The notes under the pieces were generated by a model. The model made no database searches. It was not told the DNA's origin and was given only the letters and a program-made list of their open reading frames with translations. The translations under genes were made by a program, and so were the position numbers. From NCBI RefSeq assembly GCF_004362715.1, contig NZ_SNYC01000003.1, positions 993,601 to 1,057,600 on the forward strand: a stretch of DNA of 64,000 bases, in the 5' to 3' direction. The DNA comes from Pedobacter metabolipauper. Its GTDB lineage: Bacteria > Bacteroidota > Bacteroidia > Sphingobacteriales > Sphingobacteriaceae. The stretch's first letter is position 1, and each line of letters begins with the position of its first letter. Positions 16,172 through 25,127 of the stretch are shown here, piece by piece.

Positions 16172-17908
16172 ATGCCTAATCTACTTATGAAAAAGAAAGA
16201 CAATGCTACTGCGGTAGCTTGTCTGCTTATTAACGCATTACACGTAAAAATTAATCCAGGTACTGTTGAAGCTTGTTTAAAAGAGCATCCTGAATATCCA
16301 AGCTTATTAGCAGTAAGTGACTGCTTAACGGAATGGAACATTCCAAATCAGGCATATAAGATCAGCAGGAAGGATTATGATGCCAATGAACTCGAATTTC
16401 CATTTATAGCTCACCTGAATACCAATGGTGGTTATTACATGATGGTACATGAACTAACCGACGGCAGGATAGTTTACAGTGATGAAGAGCGTATCCGGAA
16501 AAACATGTCTGAGCAAGATTTCTTAAAGATCTGGAGTGGCATTGTATTGTCTGCCGATGTTAACGAAAATAGCGGTGAAGAAAATTACCCGGCCAATCGC
16601 TTAAAAGAAAGTTTTAACAGGCTTAAGGTTCCCCTGTTGCTTCTGGTGATTTTAGGTATTGTCTTATTAAACATAAATAATGTACATGGCTGGAGCTACT
16701 TCGTTTTATTAGGTATTAAATTAGCCGGCACAGCAACAAGCATTCTATTGTTAATGCATAGCATTGATGCAAATAATCCGCTGATACAAAATCTCTGCAG
16801 CCTGGGTAGTAAAAATAACTGCAATGTGATTTTAAGATCTGATGCAGCACAATTAACTCCCTGGCTTAGCTGGAGTGATGTGGGCTTTTTTTACTTTTCA
16901 GGTTCTTTTTTAAGCTTGCTGCTCATTCCTGCCAGCCTGCCATTGCTAAAGTTATTAAATGTTTTTAGCCTACCCTTTATCGTTTTCTCCATCAACTATC
17001 AATACCAGCATAAAAACTGGTGTATACTGTGCTGCTTCATTCAGGCTTTTCTATTGCTGGAATTTTTGACTTCACTAAGTAGCTACTGGTTTTCAGATCT
17101 ACCTGACTTAAACTTTTTCATGATTCAGGTTGCTGACTACTCTCCATCTGCAATACCAGCTATTGTCTTCTGCTTTTTAACGCCAATTCTAACCTGGTCT
17201 GTTTTGAAACCCGGTCTGTTGAAGTCTGCACAATTTAACCCCATGAAAAAGCAGCTTCTAAAGTTTAAGTACAACAGCGAACTATTTAATCAGGCACTTA
17301 CCAGTCAGCCCCGATACGCTGTACCAGACGACCTGATGCCAATTAGCCTCGGTAATCCAAATGCCGAAACTACGATTACAATGGTTACAAACCCATTCTG
17401 CGGACCTTGCGCTAAAGCGCATGAAACCCTGGATAAATGGTTAAGTGTGCGTGATGACATCAATATTAAAATAATTTTTACGACGGCTGACCACGACGAC
17501 GATGATCGTACAAAAATTGCACGTCATGTAACTGCATTAAGCTTATTAAACGATACTAAATTAGTAAGTCGTGCACTAAACGACTGGTATAAGCAAAGCG
17601 GTAAAAAGTATGACAGCTGGGCATCGAAATACCCTGTTAATTTTAAACCCAAGAGCGTTGAGAAAAGTAACAGCGTTGAGAACGTTGAGAGCGTTAAAAC
17701 TATTGATCGCTTTGATAACACCGCTAAGACCACTGAGAACGTTGAGAACGTTGAGAGCGTTGAGAGCGTCGAAATGGCTTTAGTTACGGCTAAACAAAAA
17801 GCATGGTGCAATTTAACTGAAATTGCGTTTACACCAACCATTTTAATCAATGGGTATAAACTACCCGATCCCTATAGATTGGAAGATATCAAGTACTTGA
17901 TTAACTAA
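16172..17908 (+). CDS. C39-like / VKOR / thioredoxin fusion protein
   Basis: Three parts can be seen. Residues 1-about 130 resemble a C39 peptidase domain, but the nucleophile position (NATAVACLL in place of DCGPTCL) is not cysteine and the catalytic-histidine position reads YYMMV. It therefore looks catalytically dead and may bind a leader peptide. Residues about 150-375 are a VKOR membrane domain with loop cysteines C209/C217 (CSLGSKNNC) and the CxxC C284/C287. Residues about 385-578 are a thioredoxin/DsbA-like domain with C410-GP-C413 and cis-Pro in FTPTILING. Together this is an oxidative relay that makes disulfides. A GAGAACGTT repeat (17651-17770) is inserted in the thioredoxin domain. 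Starts at 16187 or TTG 16130 are also possible. It is the first gene of the peptide locus. Confidence 0.85.
   Translation: MPNLLMKKKDNATAVACLLINALHVKINPGTVEACLKEHPEYPSLLAVSDCLTEWNIPNQAYKISRKDYDANELEFPFIAHLNTNGGYYMMVHELTDGRIVYSDEERIRKNMSEQDFLKIWSGIVLSADVNENSGEENYPANRLKESFNRLKVPLLLLVILGIVLLNINNVHGWSYFVLLGIKLAGTATSILLLMHSIDANNPLIQNLCSLGSKNNCNVILRSDAAQLTPWLSWSDVGFFYFSGSFLSLLLIPASLPLLKLLNVFSLPFIVFSINYQYQHKNWCILCCFIQAFLLLEFLTSLSSYWFSDLPDLNFFMIQVADYSPSAIPAIVFCFLTPILTWSVLKPGLLKSAQFNPMKKQLLKFKYNSELFNQALTSQPRYAVPDDLMPISLGNPNAETTITMVTNPFCGPCAKAHETLDKWLSVRDDINIKIIFTTADHDDDDRTKIARHVTALSLLNDTKLVSRALNDWYKQSGKKYDSWASKYPVNFKPKSVEKSNSVENVESVKTIDRFDNTAKTTENVENVESVESVEMALVTAKQKAWCNLTEIAFTPTILINGYKLPDPYRLEDIKYLIN
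17651..17770 (+). repeat. in-frame GAGAACGTT/GAGAGCGTT minisatellite
   Basis: Nine-base units GAGAACGTT or GAGAGCGTT occur at 17678, 17687, 17735, 17744, 17753 and 17762, with degenerate copies from 17651. In frame they encode E-N-V/E-S-V units at about residues 494-533 of the VKOR fusion. They lie between the KYP helix end and the WC that precedes the cis-Pro strand, a place where a short loop would be expected. The same core appears at 32104, 37796 and 45826. Confidence 0.8.
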
Positions 17909-17931
17909 CCCTACCAAGAATTTTGCAAAAA

Positions 17932-17988
17932 GGGGCAGCCGGTTGCAACGAAACTGCCCCAGAAACGAGTACCGACGTTTATCGGTAC
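17932..17988 (+). promoter_or_regulatory. two stem-loops in the leader of the peptide gene
   Basis: Hairpin 1: GGGGCAG (17932-17938) with CTGCCCC (17954-17960). Hairpin 2: GTACCGA (17969-17975) with TCGGTAC (17982-17988), loop of 6. Both are perfect 7-base stems without a U-tract, in the 143-base gap between the VKOR fusion and the precursor peptide gene. They could mark an RNA processing site or a protected 5' end for a separate peptide mRNA. Confidence 0.5.
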
Positions 17989-18051
17989 CGCTTAAGTAAA
18001 CCAGGCGTGACTGGATTACAAAATCTTCAAAACAAATCTAAAATTCAAATT

Positions 18052-18282
18052 ATGAAAAATGTAAACCAACTCAGCAAAGCTGAGATGAAAAATGTAACCG
18101 GTGGTGGTGATATCTGCTACATGTCTGTAACGTATGATAACGGATCAGTAGGAAGTGACAATTACTACATTGGTGGTGGAAGTTCAGGTGCAAACGACCT
18201 TTGTGTTGCATGGATTACCGGATCAAGCTATGGTGTGTCAAGCTGCAGATACGATTGCCTGTCAGATGGAATCGGACAATAA
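18052..18282 (+). CDS. double-glycine leader precursor peptide (bacteriocin-like)
   Basis: A 76-residue product. The leader MKNVNQLSKAEMKNVTGG has the LSKxEMKxVxGG pattern of Bacteroidota peptides exported by C39-ABC transporters. Cleavage after G18 would leave a 58-residue Gly/Ser/Tyr-rich core with four cysteines (C22, C51, C65, C69), able to form two disulfides. The ATG at 18052 is chosen because the leader begins there; the longer frame from 17923 would add unrelated residues across the two hairpins. It is followed at 18292 by a strong stem-loop, and by TlpA, exporter and adaptor genes. It may be a bacteriocin, signal or toxin; activity is unknown. Confidence 0.8.
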   Translation: MKNVNQLSKAEMKNVTGGGDICYMSVTYDNGSVGSDNYYIGGGSSGANDLCVAWITGSSYGVSSCRYDCLSDGIGQ

Positions 18283-18291
18283 ATTAACCTT

Positions 18292-18316
18292 AACCCACCC
18301 TTTTATAGGGTGGGTT
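18292..18316 (+). terminator. stem-loop directly after the precursor peptide gene
   Basis: Perfect 9-base GC-rich stem AACCCACCC (18292-18300) / GGGTGGGTT (18308-18316), loop TTTTATA, followed by TAAATT. It starts 9 bases after the peptide stop and ends 13 bases before the TlpA-like ATG. The weak U-tract suggests a leaky terminator or a 3' stabiliser that raises peptide output over the machinery. Confidence 0.65.
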
Positions 18317-18329
18317 TAAATTCAATAAA

Positions 18330-19754
18330 ATGAGAATATATTCCCTCTGTTTCATTCTGTTATTAAATTTTTCAGCAAAAGCGCTGCACCGTTTTTATCC
18401 GAAGCCTGATGCTATTACCATTAGCGCGCACTTAAAATCAAACGAAGCGCTGATATTGACCTATTACGATGATTATTTAGTGAACCAAAGGCTGATCTTC
18501 AATAATCAATCTAAAAAAGACAGCACAATTACACAAACGATCACTTCAAACCATATCCTGGAATTTAGATATAGTATTATTAATGGATCAACAAATGAAA
18601 GCTTTTTTACCATTTTCTACGCAAAAAGAGGTGATCAGATCCATATAGGATTGCAGGGGTTCGTATTAAAGAACCTCGGTAATAACAACTTGCTTTTTAT
18701 TAGTGATTTTTTAGCATTAAACGACTCCATGTTTGCTGCAAAAAACACTGGTACAACAACGCCCGGAAGGGTTCAATTCCATAAAGAGGAATTGACTAAA
18801 AACTTAAAAAAGATTGATGCCCTGCTATTAAATAGAAAACTAACCGATTCAATAGCCAGTTTATGGAAAGAGGCGGCCCGTAATTTCTATTATCTGAAAC
18901 TTTCCAGGTTAAAATACAGTCCTCAGGATCCGTATCTGGACACCTTATTTAAAGCGCTCAAACAAGTTCTTTCACAAAAGACCAACCTCAATTCCACTTT
19001 TTTGAATGCTGCAATGTACAGCATCGGGAATTATCGAAAGATTAAAAATAGCCCGAATTTTAATCTGAAGTCTTTTGTGGAAGAAATAATAAAAATAAAT
19101 ACTGAAAAAAGATACAAAACAGGGATTGTTTACCAGGCACTCAATAGCTTTCCTGAAAAAACCTCTAAATTATATCTGGACAGCTATGCTCTGTTTGACA
19201 ATAACCTCAATGATGCTGGTTTTCGGTCCCAGAACTATGCAGCCAGGATAATTCCGGTTCAAAAATCTTTCGACAAAACCACTATTAAACTAATTACTAC
19301 TGATGGTAATGCTTTAACGCTTGCTGATGTATTTAAGAAGAACAAAGGCAAGTTTATCTTCGTTGACTTTTGGGCAAGCTGGTGTGTTCCCTGTATTTAT
19401 GAATTTCCTTACCTGGAAAAAGCAAAGACCAGGCTTGCCAATAAGAACATTGTCTTTGTATCCCTTAGCCTGGATCTTGATGCCAAAGGCAAAGACTGGA
19501 AGAATGCGATGCTTAAATCTAAAATTACCGGGAAGAACCAGTTCCGGGTAATTGAAAAATCGAATAAACCATTGAGCAGACTATATCAGATTGAAGCGAT
19601 TCCTAAGTTCATGGTCTTTAATGAAAACGGGATGTTACTAAATGACCAGTTTGTAAAGCCATCTGATAAAACTTTTGAGGAGAAGCTATTGATGCTTTTA
19701 TCACCAGGAAAACCTGGAAGGCCAATTGGAATTACCAATCTACCAAAAATTTGA
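18330..19754 (+). CDS. TlpA-family thiol-disulfide oxidoreductase
   Basis: A 474-residue protein with a signal peptide (about 1-18), a long N-terminal region of about 300 residues typical of Bacteroidota TlpA/DUF4369-like proteins, and a C-terminal thioredoxin domain with active site W-C352-VP-C355 (FVDFWASWCVPC) and cis-Pro in EAIPKFMVF. It acts in the periplasm. Its place between the four-cysteine peptide and the exporter suggests it reduces or isomerises disulfides in the exported product, complementing the oxidising VKOR fusion. Confidence 0.9.
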   Translation: MRIYSLCFILLLNFSAKALHRFYPKPDAITISAHLKSNEALILTYYDDYLVNQRLIFNNQSKKDSTITQTITSNHILEFRYSIINGSTNESFFTIFYAKRGDQIHIGLQGFVLKNLGNNNLLFISDFLALNDSMFAAKNTGTTTPGRVQFHKEELTKNLKKIDALLLNRKLTDSIASLWKEAARNFYYLKLSRLKYSPQDPYLDTLFKALKQVLSQKTNLNSTFLNAAMYSIGNYRKIKNSPNFNLKSFVEEIIKINTEKRYKTGIVYQALNSFPEKTSKLYLDSYALFDNNLNDAGFRSQNYAARIIPVQKSFDKTTIKLITTDGNALTLADVFKKNKGKFIFVDFWASWCVPCIYEFPYLEKAKTRLANKNIVFVSLSLDLDAKGKDWKNAMLKSKITGKNQFRVIEKSNKPLSRLYQIEAIPKFMVFNENGMLLNDQFVKPSDKTFEEKLLMLLSPGKPGRPIGITNLPKI

Positions 19755-19789
19755 AACCCGATTTTTAAATATACCCTAGCAGCTATAAC

Positions 19790-21991
19790 TTGAAAAAATT
19801 CCAATTTTACAAGCAACCAGACCGAATGGACTGTGGCCCTACCTGCCTGCGTATGGTAGCCAAATATTATGGTAAAAACTTTAGCGCACAGCGACTCCGA
19901 AATATTTCGGGCATTAACCGCGAAGGTGTTTCTCTATTGGGAATTAGTGAGGCTGCAGAAAAAATAGGCTTTAGAACTATAGGTACCCGCCTTACTTTAA
20001 ATCAACTGGCCGAAACCGAGTTGCCAGCCATCCTCCATTGGGACCAAAAACACTTTGTGGTTGTTTATAAAGCTCCTTCTAAATCTGCAAAAGAAAGGCT
20101 TTGGTATATTGCTGATCCGGCAAAAGGCTTGATCACCTATACCGAGAAAGAATTTCTGATGCATTGGTTAAGTGTACATAACAATGGGCACAGTCAGGGT
20201 ATTGTGCTCATGCTCTCCCCTACACCCGAGTTATATGCGCAGGAAGGCGATAAAAAAGAGGGGCTGAATTTTAGCTTCTTATTGAGATATCTATACCGTT
20301 ATAAACAGCTGGTTATTCAATTGCTTATTGGTTTAGGTGTAGGTAGCTTATTGCAGCTGATTGTTCCTTTCCTTACTCAATCCATCGTTGATATCGGAAT
20401 CAATACACGTAACCTCAATTTTATCTATATAATCCTAATTGCGCAAACCATGCTCTTTATAGGTAGAATGAGTGTAGACTTTATCAGATCATGGATCTTG
20501 TTGCACATAAGCACCCGCATAAACATTTCCATTCTGACAGATTTCCTGATCAAACTGATGAAGCTGCCAATGAGTTTTTTTGATACCAAAATGACGGGCG
20601 ACATTATGCAAAGGATGAATGATCAAAAGCGCATAGAGACCTTTTTAACGGGCTCTACGTTAAATGTAATCTTCTCTATGTTTAACCTCGTTGTATTTAC
20701 AGCTGTCCTTGCTTATTATAATCTTAATATATTTATTATTTTTCTTGTCAGCAGTGCATTGTATTCCCTCTGGGTAATTGCCTTTTTAAAGAAACGCAGG
20801 GATCTCGACTTTAAGCGTTTCGATATTTCTTCGAAGAATCAGAGCAGCATTGTACAGCTTATTAGCGGAATGCAGGAAATTAAGCTAAATAACTGCGAAC
20901 AACAAAAACGCTGGGAATGGGAAAGCCTGCAGGCAGGTTTGTTTAAGTTCAGTATAAAAAGCTTGTCACTAGGCCAGGTTCAGCAGTCGGGAGCGTTTTT
21001 CATTAACGAGGGTAAGAACATTATCATTACTTTTTTAGTAGCTAAAGCTGTAATTGACGGACAATTAACATTGGGCGGCATGATGGCCATTCAATACATT
21101 ATCGGACAAATGAACAGTCCGATTGAACAGCTGCTCGGTTTTATCCAATCGCTGCAGGATGCCAAGATCAGTTTGGAAAGACTAAATGAAATACATCAAA
21201 TAAGTGACGAAGAATCGGTTCAGCAGGTATACTTAAATGAACTGCCGCAAAGCAAGACAATTAGCATCAGCAATTTAAACTTTACCTACCCGGGGGCGGG
21301 AAATGAACCTGTTCTGAAAGGCATAAACCTGACCATCCCCGAGGGAAAAACGACAGCAATTGTAGGCATGAGCGGTAGTGGAAAGACTACGATCTTAAAG
21401 CTTTTATTACGTTTTTACGTGCCTGAAAAAGGAGAGCTTAAGGTAGGCGCTACAAACCTGGACCAGGTCGGTTACCGGTACTGGCGTGGCCAATGCGGTA
21501 CCGTGATGCAGGATGGCTTTATTTTTTCTGACAATATTGCTAAAAACATTGCCGTAGCTGATGAGTATCCTGATATGGAGAAATTACAGCACGCCATTAA
21601 AGTAGCGAATATTACAGACCTGATAGAAAACCTTCCGCTTGGTCTTTATACAAAGATCGGTGCAGAAGGCAATGGCATTAGTCAAGGCCAAAAACAACGG
21701 ATCCTGATTGCAAGAGCAGTTTATAAAAATCCTGAATACATTTTTTTTGACGAAGCCACCAATGCGTTAGATGCAAATAATGAAAGCGTAATTATGCAAA
21801 ACCTGGAAGAGTTCTTTAAGGGCAGAACCGTTGTAGTAGTCGCACATCGCCTAAGCACCGTTAAGAATGCAGACAACATTGTCGTTCTGGATAAAGGAAT
21901 AATCATTGAGCAGGGCACTCACGCAGAACTGACAAAAAGTAAAGGAGAATATTATCAATTGGTAAAGAACCAGCTGGAGCTGGGAAATTAG
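19790..21991 (+). CDS. peptidase-containing ABC transporter (C39-ABC exporter)
   Basis: One chain carries every part. C39 peptidase, 1-about 135, with intact triad: Cys in MDCGPTCL, His in KHFVVVYK, Asp in IADPA. Exporter membrane domain, about 167-440. Nucleotide-binding domain, about 480-733, with Walker A GMSGSGKTT near 526, signature ISQGQKQR, Walker B IFFDEATNALD and H-loop AHRLST. It cleaves the double-glycine leader and exports the core peptide. The start is TTG at 19790: the next in-frame ATG falls within the catalytic motif, so no ATG start is possible. The HlyD adaptor gene follows after 27 bases. Confidence 0.95.
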   Translation: MKKFQFYKQPDRMDCGPTCLRMVAKYYGKNFSAQRLRNISGINREGVSLLGISEAAEKIGFRTIGTRLTLNQLAETELPAILHWDQKHFVVVYKAPSKSAKERLWYIADPAKGLITYTEKEFLMHWLSVHNNGHSQGIVLMLSPTPELYAQEGDKKEGLNFSFLLRYLYRYKQLVIQLLIGLGVGSLLQLIVPFLTQSIVDIGINTRNLNFIYIILIAQTMLFIGRMSVDFIRSWILLHISTRINISILTDFLIKLMKLPMSFFDTKMTGDIMQRMNDQKRIETFLTGSTLNVIFSMFNLVVFTAVLAYYNLNIFIIFLVSSALYSLWVIAFLKKRRDLDFKRFDISSKNQSSIVQLISGMQEIKLNNCEQQKRWEWESLQAGLFKFSIKSLSLGQVQQSGAFFINEGKNIIITFLVAKAVIDGQLTLGGMMAIQYIIGQMNSPIEQLLGFIQSLQDAKISLERLNEIHQISDEESVQQVYLNELPQSKTISISNLNFTYPGAGNEPVLKGINLTIPEGKTTAIVGMSGSGKTTILKLLLRFYVPEKGELKVGATNLDQVGYRYWRGQCGTVMQDGFIFSDNIAKNIAVADEYPDMEKLQHAIKVANITDLIENLPLGLYTKIGAEGNGISQGQKQRILIARAVYKNPEYIFFDEATNALDANNESVIMQNLEEFFKGRTVVVVAHRLSTVKNADNIVVLDKGIIIEQGTHAELTKSKGEYYQLVKNQLELGN

Positions 21992-22018
21992 CTATGTTTT
22001 AACCATTATACAAAGAAT

Positions 22019-23359
22019 ATGAACCTGCCACCGATAGCCCCACCCGCTGCACCAAGTGCAGCACCTCCTGCTGCAAAGCCACCCGAAGTTATATACCAGA
22101 ATAGTGATGAAATGAACGAAATCATCACGGCAGTTCCTTCCTGGATCCTGCGCCGCGGAATTACCTTAATTTTGCTGGTTCTGATTTCTATAATCCTGAT
22201 GTCGGCCTTTATCCGTTATCCGGATATCGTTAGAACAACGTTAAAAGTAAATTCGCTAAACGCACCAAAAGGTGTTATTGCGCATCAATCGGGTAAATTG
22301 ATCAAACTGTTAGTAAAAGAAAACCAGCACGTAACTGCCAGGCAAGCGTTGGCATTTATAGAGAGCACAGCCAATGCCAATGATGTGATCAGGTTGGCAG
22401 AAAAGTTGAAAACACTGCGTAATCAGTTTGGAAACGCTAAATCAATCAACCTTAATGATTTGGAATTTACCGGATTAAACTTTGGTGAACTTCAGGGTAG
22501 TTATCAATCCTTTTATCAGGAATACCTTCAGTATATTAATACTCAAAATGGTGGACTCTATGTAACTCAAAAAGCCTATCTGCAAAAAGATCTGGAAGAG
22601 ATTAAGAAGCTACAGGACCAGATTAATCAGCAAAAGAAAATCCAGCAGCAGGAATATGCCAATGCACAGGAAGAATATGATTCATACACGAAACTGAAGT
22701 CTAAAAATGTAATATCCAACAGTGAATTTAAGCTGCAGGAAAATAAGTACCTGTCAAGCAAATACCCGCTCCAGCAAACAGCAACCGCCCTGTTAAATAA
22801 CAATAGCAGTTATATGGCAAAGCAAAAAGAGATTATTACACTGGAAAACACCATCAAAGAACAGCAAGCCAAATTCATGCAGGCACTAAACAGTATGATT
22901 AATGAAGCAGATATCTGGCTAATGAAGTATGTTGTTACCTCTCCACTTGATGGTACGGTAGGTTACGCAGGCATCTTACAGGAAAACCAAAATGTAACAA
23001 CAAACCAGGAATTATTTATCGTAAACCCTGGCAATACTGATTTCTTTGGCGAGGTTCAGATCCCCCAGTATAATATGGGGAAAGTGAACCTCGGACAAAG
23101 CGTACTGATTAAACTAAGGAGCTACCCTTTTGAAGAATATGGAATGATCAATGGAAAAGTCAGTTTCATAACCGCTGCGGCATTGAAGGACAGTGTTTTC
23201 ATTGCAAAGATCGATTTTAAGAATTTTGAACAGAAAGATCCATTTCATGCAATCGTTCTAAAACCCGGTATGATGGGCGATGCCGAGATCATAACCAGGG
23301 AGAGTTCGCTGTTGCAGCGCTTTATGAGAAATATGACCAAAATGATGAATAGTAATTAA
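22019..23359 (+). CDS. HlyD-family membrane fusion protein
   Basis: A cytosolic N-terminus rich in Pro/Ala (PPIAPPAAPSAAPPAAKPP) precedes one transmembrane helix (about 44-63). Then come a lipoyl half-motif (GVIAHQSGKLIKLLVKENQHV), a long coiled-coil hairpin (about 130-295) and the second lipoyl/beta-barrel part (VTSPLDGTVGYAGILQENQNV). It links the ABC exporter to an outer-membrane channel for peptide secretion. No TolC-like gene is in the locus. The Pro/Ala tail is unusual. Confidence 0.9.
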   Translation: MNLPPIAPPAAPSAAPPAAKPPEVIYQNSDEMNEIITAVPSWILRRGITLILLVLISIILMSAFIRYPDIVRTTLKVNSLNAPKGVIAHQSGKLIKLLVKENQHVTARQALAFIESTANANDVIRLAEKLKTLRNQFGNAKSINLNDLEFTGLNFGELQGSYQSFYQEYLQYINTQNGGLYVTQKAYLQKDLEEIKKLQDQINQQKKIQQQEYANAQEEYDSYTKLKSKNVISNSEFKLQENKYLSSKYPLQQTATALLNNNSSYMAKQKEIITLENTIKEQQAKFMQALNSMINEADIWLMKYVVTSPLDGTVGYAGILQENQNVTTNQELFIVNPGNTDFFGEVQIPQYNMGKVNLGQSVLIKLRSYPFEEYGMINGKVSFITAAALKDSVFIAKIDFKNFEQKDPFHAIVLKPGMMGDAEIITRESSLLQRFMRNMTKMMNSN

Positions 23360-23439
23360 CAGTTCGGGTGTATTAGAAAATATGGTCTTAATTATGATAA
23401 TGTAGAAAGTATTTTTTATTTACATTGCAGTATATAATT

Positions 23440-24195
23440 ATGAACATGATATCCCCTACCTGCGCTAAAATATTAAACAAGATCAATATATTGATTGTTG
23501 CTACCCTTCTATCCTGCCAGGGAAACACCAGATCTACCACTGCTGATACTACTCTACCTATATCATCAGACTCAACGGAAAAAAGAAGTAGTTCTCCAGA
23601 GATTAAGAAAGAAAAAAGTTTCGTGATCCTGGAAGGAGAAATTACCAAGACAGTTTATGAGGCATCAAAATCTTCTTATCACGATTTTATTACTTATGAT
23701 TCCTTAACGTATGCTGCGAAAGACGGAAAGATAGTCCTGCCGGTAAAAAATGGACAAGTTGTTTTAACAGACAATACTGGCGTTCCCCATGATGAAAATA
23801 TAGAGACCCACAAATATATTGGACAAGTTAAGCCCATTCATAAATATGTAATTGAAGTACATCTGTATGAAGATAACTTTTTCGTGCTTATAGATATGGA
23901 AAGCGGAAAAAAGGATACTGTAAATGGATTTCCTTACTTATCGCCAGATCATCAAAAGATTTTTGCAAGTCAATTTAATCCTTATGAGACTTACGACCAT
24001 ATTAACCCGCCTACACAAGATGTTGAACTTTTTGCGGTTACAAAAAATGGAATTGGGGTAATTGCTTCAAAACCCTTCAGTTGGTATTTTAAAGAAGTGT
24101 ATTGGAAAGATAACCATACCATTTATGTTAAGGCCACTACAGTAGCAGATGGATCAGATTTCATATTTAAGAAACTGACGATAACGGAACAGTAA
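23440..24195 (+). CDS. lipoprotein of unknown function
   Basis: The ATG at 23440 gives a signal peptide with lipobox LLSC followed by QGN; an in-frame TTG at 23425 is less likely. A Ser/Thr-rich linker precedes a globular part of about 200 residues with repeated beta strands (KYVIEVHLYEDNFFVLIDMESGKK). No family was recognised. It follows the HlyD gene by 80 bases on the same strand and may be read with the secretion locus, but nothing ties it to export. Confidence 0.65.
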   Translation: MNMISPTCAKILNKINILIVATLLSCQGNTRSTTADTTLPISSDSTEKRSSSPEIKKEKSFVILEGEITKTVYEASKSSYHDFITYDSLTYAAKDGKIVLPVKNGQVVLTDNTGVPHDENIETHKYIGQVKPIHKYVIEVHLYEDNFFVLIDMESGKKDTVNGFPYLSPDHQKIFASQFNPYETYDHINPPTQDVELFAVTKNGIGVIASKPFSWYFKEVYWKDNHTIYVKATTVADGSDFIFKKLTITEQ

Positions 24196-24223
24196 CCAGA
24201 AGTTCCCAGAAACATGCCCTATG

Positions 24224-24994
24224 CTAAAATTCATTTTTATGCGCAATGCTCCAGTCGCCATCTCTGATCTTTCTAATGCTGTTTAAATGTGTCTTATTAA
24301 ATTTAAAATAGTCAATTGAGTATTCAGGAGTCTTTTCAATTTCCTGCTTTCCATCAGCAGATGTAGATAATACGCTTTGCATGGTATCAACCTTTATTCT
24401 CAAAATGATCAGTTCCTTCGCATTTTCCCAATTCAGGATCTGTTCTTTTTCCGGATTACTTTCAAATGAATGTTTCGCCTTTCCATATTTCTTATTGAAA
24501 TAATTGGTTAAATTGATCTGGTTCTTATTTTCACTGGTGGTTTCATTGGTAGCTTGCATTGCTAAAAATTCGCCTTTTTTAGACTCCATCATATCTAATT
24601 TCTGAAAATAGATACCGTTCAAAACGGCCAGACTATCTTCTTTATTCCAGCTGACAGTTATATAATTATATCCGAAAGTACTCAATACCTGTCTTTTTTC
24701 ATTGTATCTCTTTGCGCCAATCACTGTGTCAGGATCATCATAAATATTATACAATGTATCTTTTCCAAAGAAATTCTCGTCCAGCAATTTTAAAGTTTCT
24801 TCTTTACCCAAGTCTTTTGGATCTTTTGAAATGGTATTTTCTGTCCGTGCTACTTTGTCGCCATAAAAGTCAGAAACATCAAAATCCATGTTCACCGTTT
24901 CTAAATTCAGGATCTTATCATAAACCGTACGGGGCTTACAACTCATAATTATTAAGACGATAGAAAAGATAAGCAGCGTATTGAAAATTCTCAT
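24224..24994 (-). CDS. lipoprotein of unknown function
   Basis: The signal peptide ends in lipobox IIMSC (Cys at about 19). The 235-residue mature protein is charged, with mixed helix and strand (FNKKYGKAKHSFESNPEKEQILNW). No family was recognised. It is convergent with the preceding lipoprotein gene (29 bases apart) and appears to be single. Confidence 0.6.
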   Translation of the reverse strand: MRIFNTLLIFSIVLIIMSCKPRTVYDKILNLETVNMDFDVSDFYGDKVARTENTISKDPKDLGKEETLKLLDENFFGKDTLYNIYDDPDTVIGAKRYNEKRQVLSTFGYNYITVSWNKEDSLAVLNGIYFQKLDMMESKKGEFLAMQATNETTSENKNQINLTNYFNKKYGKAKHSFESNPEKEQILNWENAKELIILRIKVDTMQSVLSTSADGKQEIEKTPEYSIDYFKFNKTHLNSIRKIRDGDWSIAHKNEF

Positions 24995-25127
24995 AAGTTA
25001 AAATAGCTTACATGGAATTGATTGTCCAGGCGTTGTTATAACAACTGTATAATCCTGAAAAAGTTTTAACTAACCAGTGTGATCATTAAAGCACAGGGTC
25101 TATTAAGAAGAAAATGTAATGAACTAC

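Noticed and set aside
17923..18051. N-terminal extension of the precursor peptide gene (open frame from 17923)
   Set aside because: It starts at a non-ATG codon, spans two hairpins and lacks leader features; the classic leader begins at the ATG at 18052.
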